Shown here piece after piece: positions 5,737 to 6,533 of a stretch of DNA of 6,533 nucleotides (positions are counted from its first letter, which is position 1; each line of letters opens with the position of its first letter). The DNA comes from an uncultured Brevinema sp. (lineage in GTDB: Bacteria; Spirochaetota; Brevinematia; Brevinematales; Brevinemataceae): positions 1 to 6,533 of the forward strand of contig CAMQSH010000108.1 of NCBI GenBank assembly GCA_947036575.1, given 5' to 3'. The position numbers were made by a program, and so were the translations under genes. The notes below the pieces were generated by a model. That model saw nothing but the letters and a program-made list of their open reading frames with translations, ran no database searches and was not told the DNA's origin.

Positions 5737-6382
5737 AAACATACAACTTTTACCTTCTATCTTTGCTGCAGATGTCAGCAAAATGGAATCTGAAATAGCA
5801 AAGATTAAAAATAATAATATTCAAATGATTCATTATGATGTGATGGACAATCATTTTGTACCAAACATTTCTTTTGGTTCTTTATTTATCCAACAAATGA
5901 TACTCTCTACCCCTAATATTAAAGCAGATATTCATTTGATGATTGATTTGCCAGGACATTGGGAAATGTACTTAGAACTAAACCCTGTTGCCCTAACCAT
6001 ACATCTTGAAGCTGGTGAACCAACATTAGTTAAATCAATATTACAAAAAATAAGATCCAAAAACATTCTTGCAGGATTATCGATCAAACCAAATACCCCT
6101 GTATCTGCTATCAAAGAGTTTTTAGGAGACTTTGATCTCTTGTTAATCATGAGCGTTGAGCCTGGATTTTCTTTTCAATCTTTTATCCCTGAATCAATCA
6201 CAAAGATCGAAGAAGCTCGTGCTTTATGTGGAGATGATATTATTATTGAGGCAGATGGTGGTATTTCACAAAAAAACATGCTAGAATTAAAAAAAGCAGG
6301 TTTAGATTGGTTTGTCATGGGTGGTGGTTTTTTCAAGGAAGAGAATATAGCTTCTGTTCACCAATCCTTACTATCTTCGTAA
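5726..6382 (+). CDS. rpe: Ribulose-phosphate 3-epimerase
   Basis: Rpe interconverts ribulose-5-phosphate and xylulose-5-phosphate in the pentose phosphate pathway. The protein has 218 residues and a TIM-barrel layout. Conserved active-site residues are Ser11 (LLPSIFAAD), His36 and Asp38 (HYDVMDNHFVPN, 36-47), His70 (DIHLMI) and Asp177 (EADGGI); the two His and two Asp are the metal ligands. The phosphate-grip loops deviate: the usual NPGFGGQ is EPGFSFQ at 145-151 (VEPGF 144-148), and the late GS loop reads MGGGFF at 198-203. A related sugar-phosphate epimerase (AlsE type) therefore cannot be fully excluded, though Rpe is much more likely. The start overlaps the end of the PASTA gene by 11 bases in another frame, with AGGAAG (5712-5717) 8 bases upstream, which suggests translational coupling. 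The start must precede residue 8, since the first barrel strand begins there. Confidence 0.92.
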   Translation: MDNKNIQLLPSIFAADVSKMESEIAKIKNNNIQMIHYDVMDNHFVPNISFGSLFIQQMILSTPNIKADIHLMIDLPGHWEMYLELNPVALTIHLEAGEPTLVKSILQKIRSKNILAGLSIKPNTPVSAIKEFLGDFDLLLIMSVEPGFSFQSFIPESITKIEEARALCGDDIIIEADGGISQKNMLELKKAGLDWFVMGGGFFKEENIASVHQSLLSS

Positions 6383-6456
6383 AAAATAAAGAAATAATCA
6401 AAAATACTATTGACAAAACAGAGATAATATTTTATAATATATTTCCTTAAGTATGA
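6383..6456 (+). promoter_or_regulatory. Consensus promoter and short leader of the tRNA-Val gene
   Basis: TTGACA (6410-6415), a 17-base spacer and TATAAT (6433-6438) form a perfect sigma-70-type promoter. Transcription should start near 6445, leaving a leader of about 12 bases for RNase P to remove. Between the rpe stop (6382) and the promoter there are 27 A-rich bases without a hairpin, so I see no intrinsic terminator for the upstream operon and readthrough into the tRNA is possible. Confidence 0.85.
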
Positions 6457-6531
6457 GGGCGTTTAGCTCAGTTGGTCTAGAGCATCTGCTTTACACGCAG
6501 AGGGTCATAGGTTCAATTCCTATAACGCCCA
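6457..6531 (+). tRNA. tRNA-Val, anticodon UAC
   Basis: A complete cloverleaf of 75 bases can be folded. The acceptor stem pairs GGGCGTT (6457-6463) with AACGCCC (6524-6530). The D stem is GCTC/GAGC (6466-6469 with 6480-6483). The anticodon stem is TCTGC/GCAGA around the loop TTTACAC, giving anticodon TAC at 6492-6494. The variable loop is GGGTC (6502-6506), and the T stem is ATAGG/CCTAT with loop TTCAATT. The discriminator base is A6531. The next two bases are AT, so the 3' CCA is not encoded and must be added after transcription. UAC reads GTA-type valine codons and, with wobble modification, the other valine codons. Confidence 0.97.
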
Positions 6532-6533
6532 AT

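Noticed and set aside
5932..6150. Minus-strand open frame inside rpe
   Set aside because: It is antisense to the conserved barrel of Rpe and has no supporting signal.
6383..6409. Intrinsic terminator after rpe
   Set aside because: The stretch is A-rich but has no stem-loop, so no terminator is called.

Overview
The window is a compact, AT-rich bacterial segment (about one third G+C by eye). It holds two divergent transcription units and a tRNA gene. A spirochaete is the most likely source. The reasons are a FliO/FliZ-type flagellar export protein and the order def, fmt, then a membrane protein with PASTA repeats but no kinase, an arrangement I recall from Borrelia and Treponema. The genus is not established; AT-rich lineages such as Brevinema are only a guess.

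Layout. Positions 1-1118 on the minus strand hold a long gene that runs off the left edge. It encodes an exported protein of unknown function with a strikingly Tyr/Glu-rich repeat after its signal peptide. Positions 1119-1307 are a divergent control region with a near-consensus plus-strand promoter, a palindrome, a helically phased 8-bp direct repeat and a second possible start for the minus-strand gene. From 1308 to 6382 six plus-strand genes are packed head to tail with gaps of 0, 15, 9, 28 and -11 bases, which looks like one operon: fliO-like, mnmA, def, fmt, PASTA-domain protein, rpe. Between rpe and the right edge a textbook sigma-70-type promoter drives a tRNA-Val(UAC) gene that ends two bases before the window does.

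How the genes fit together. mnmA (U34 thiolation of tRNA), fmt (formylation of initiator tRNA) and def (removal of formyl from new proteins) are translation housekeeping genes. The fliO-like gene (flagellar export gate assembly) and the PASTA protein (envelope) belong to the cell surface. rpe serves the pentose phosphate pathway. The enzymes are ordinary. The parts that repay a second look are the uncharacterised minus-strand gene, the divergent control region with a probable leaderless fliO mRNA, and the kinase-less PASTA protein.
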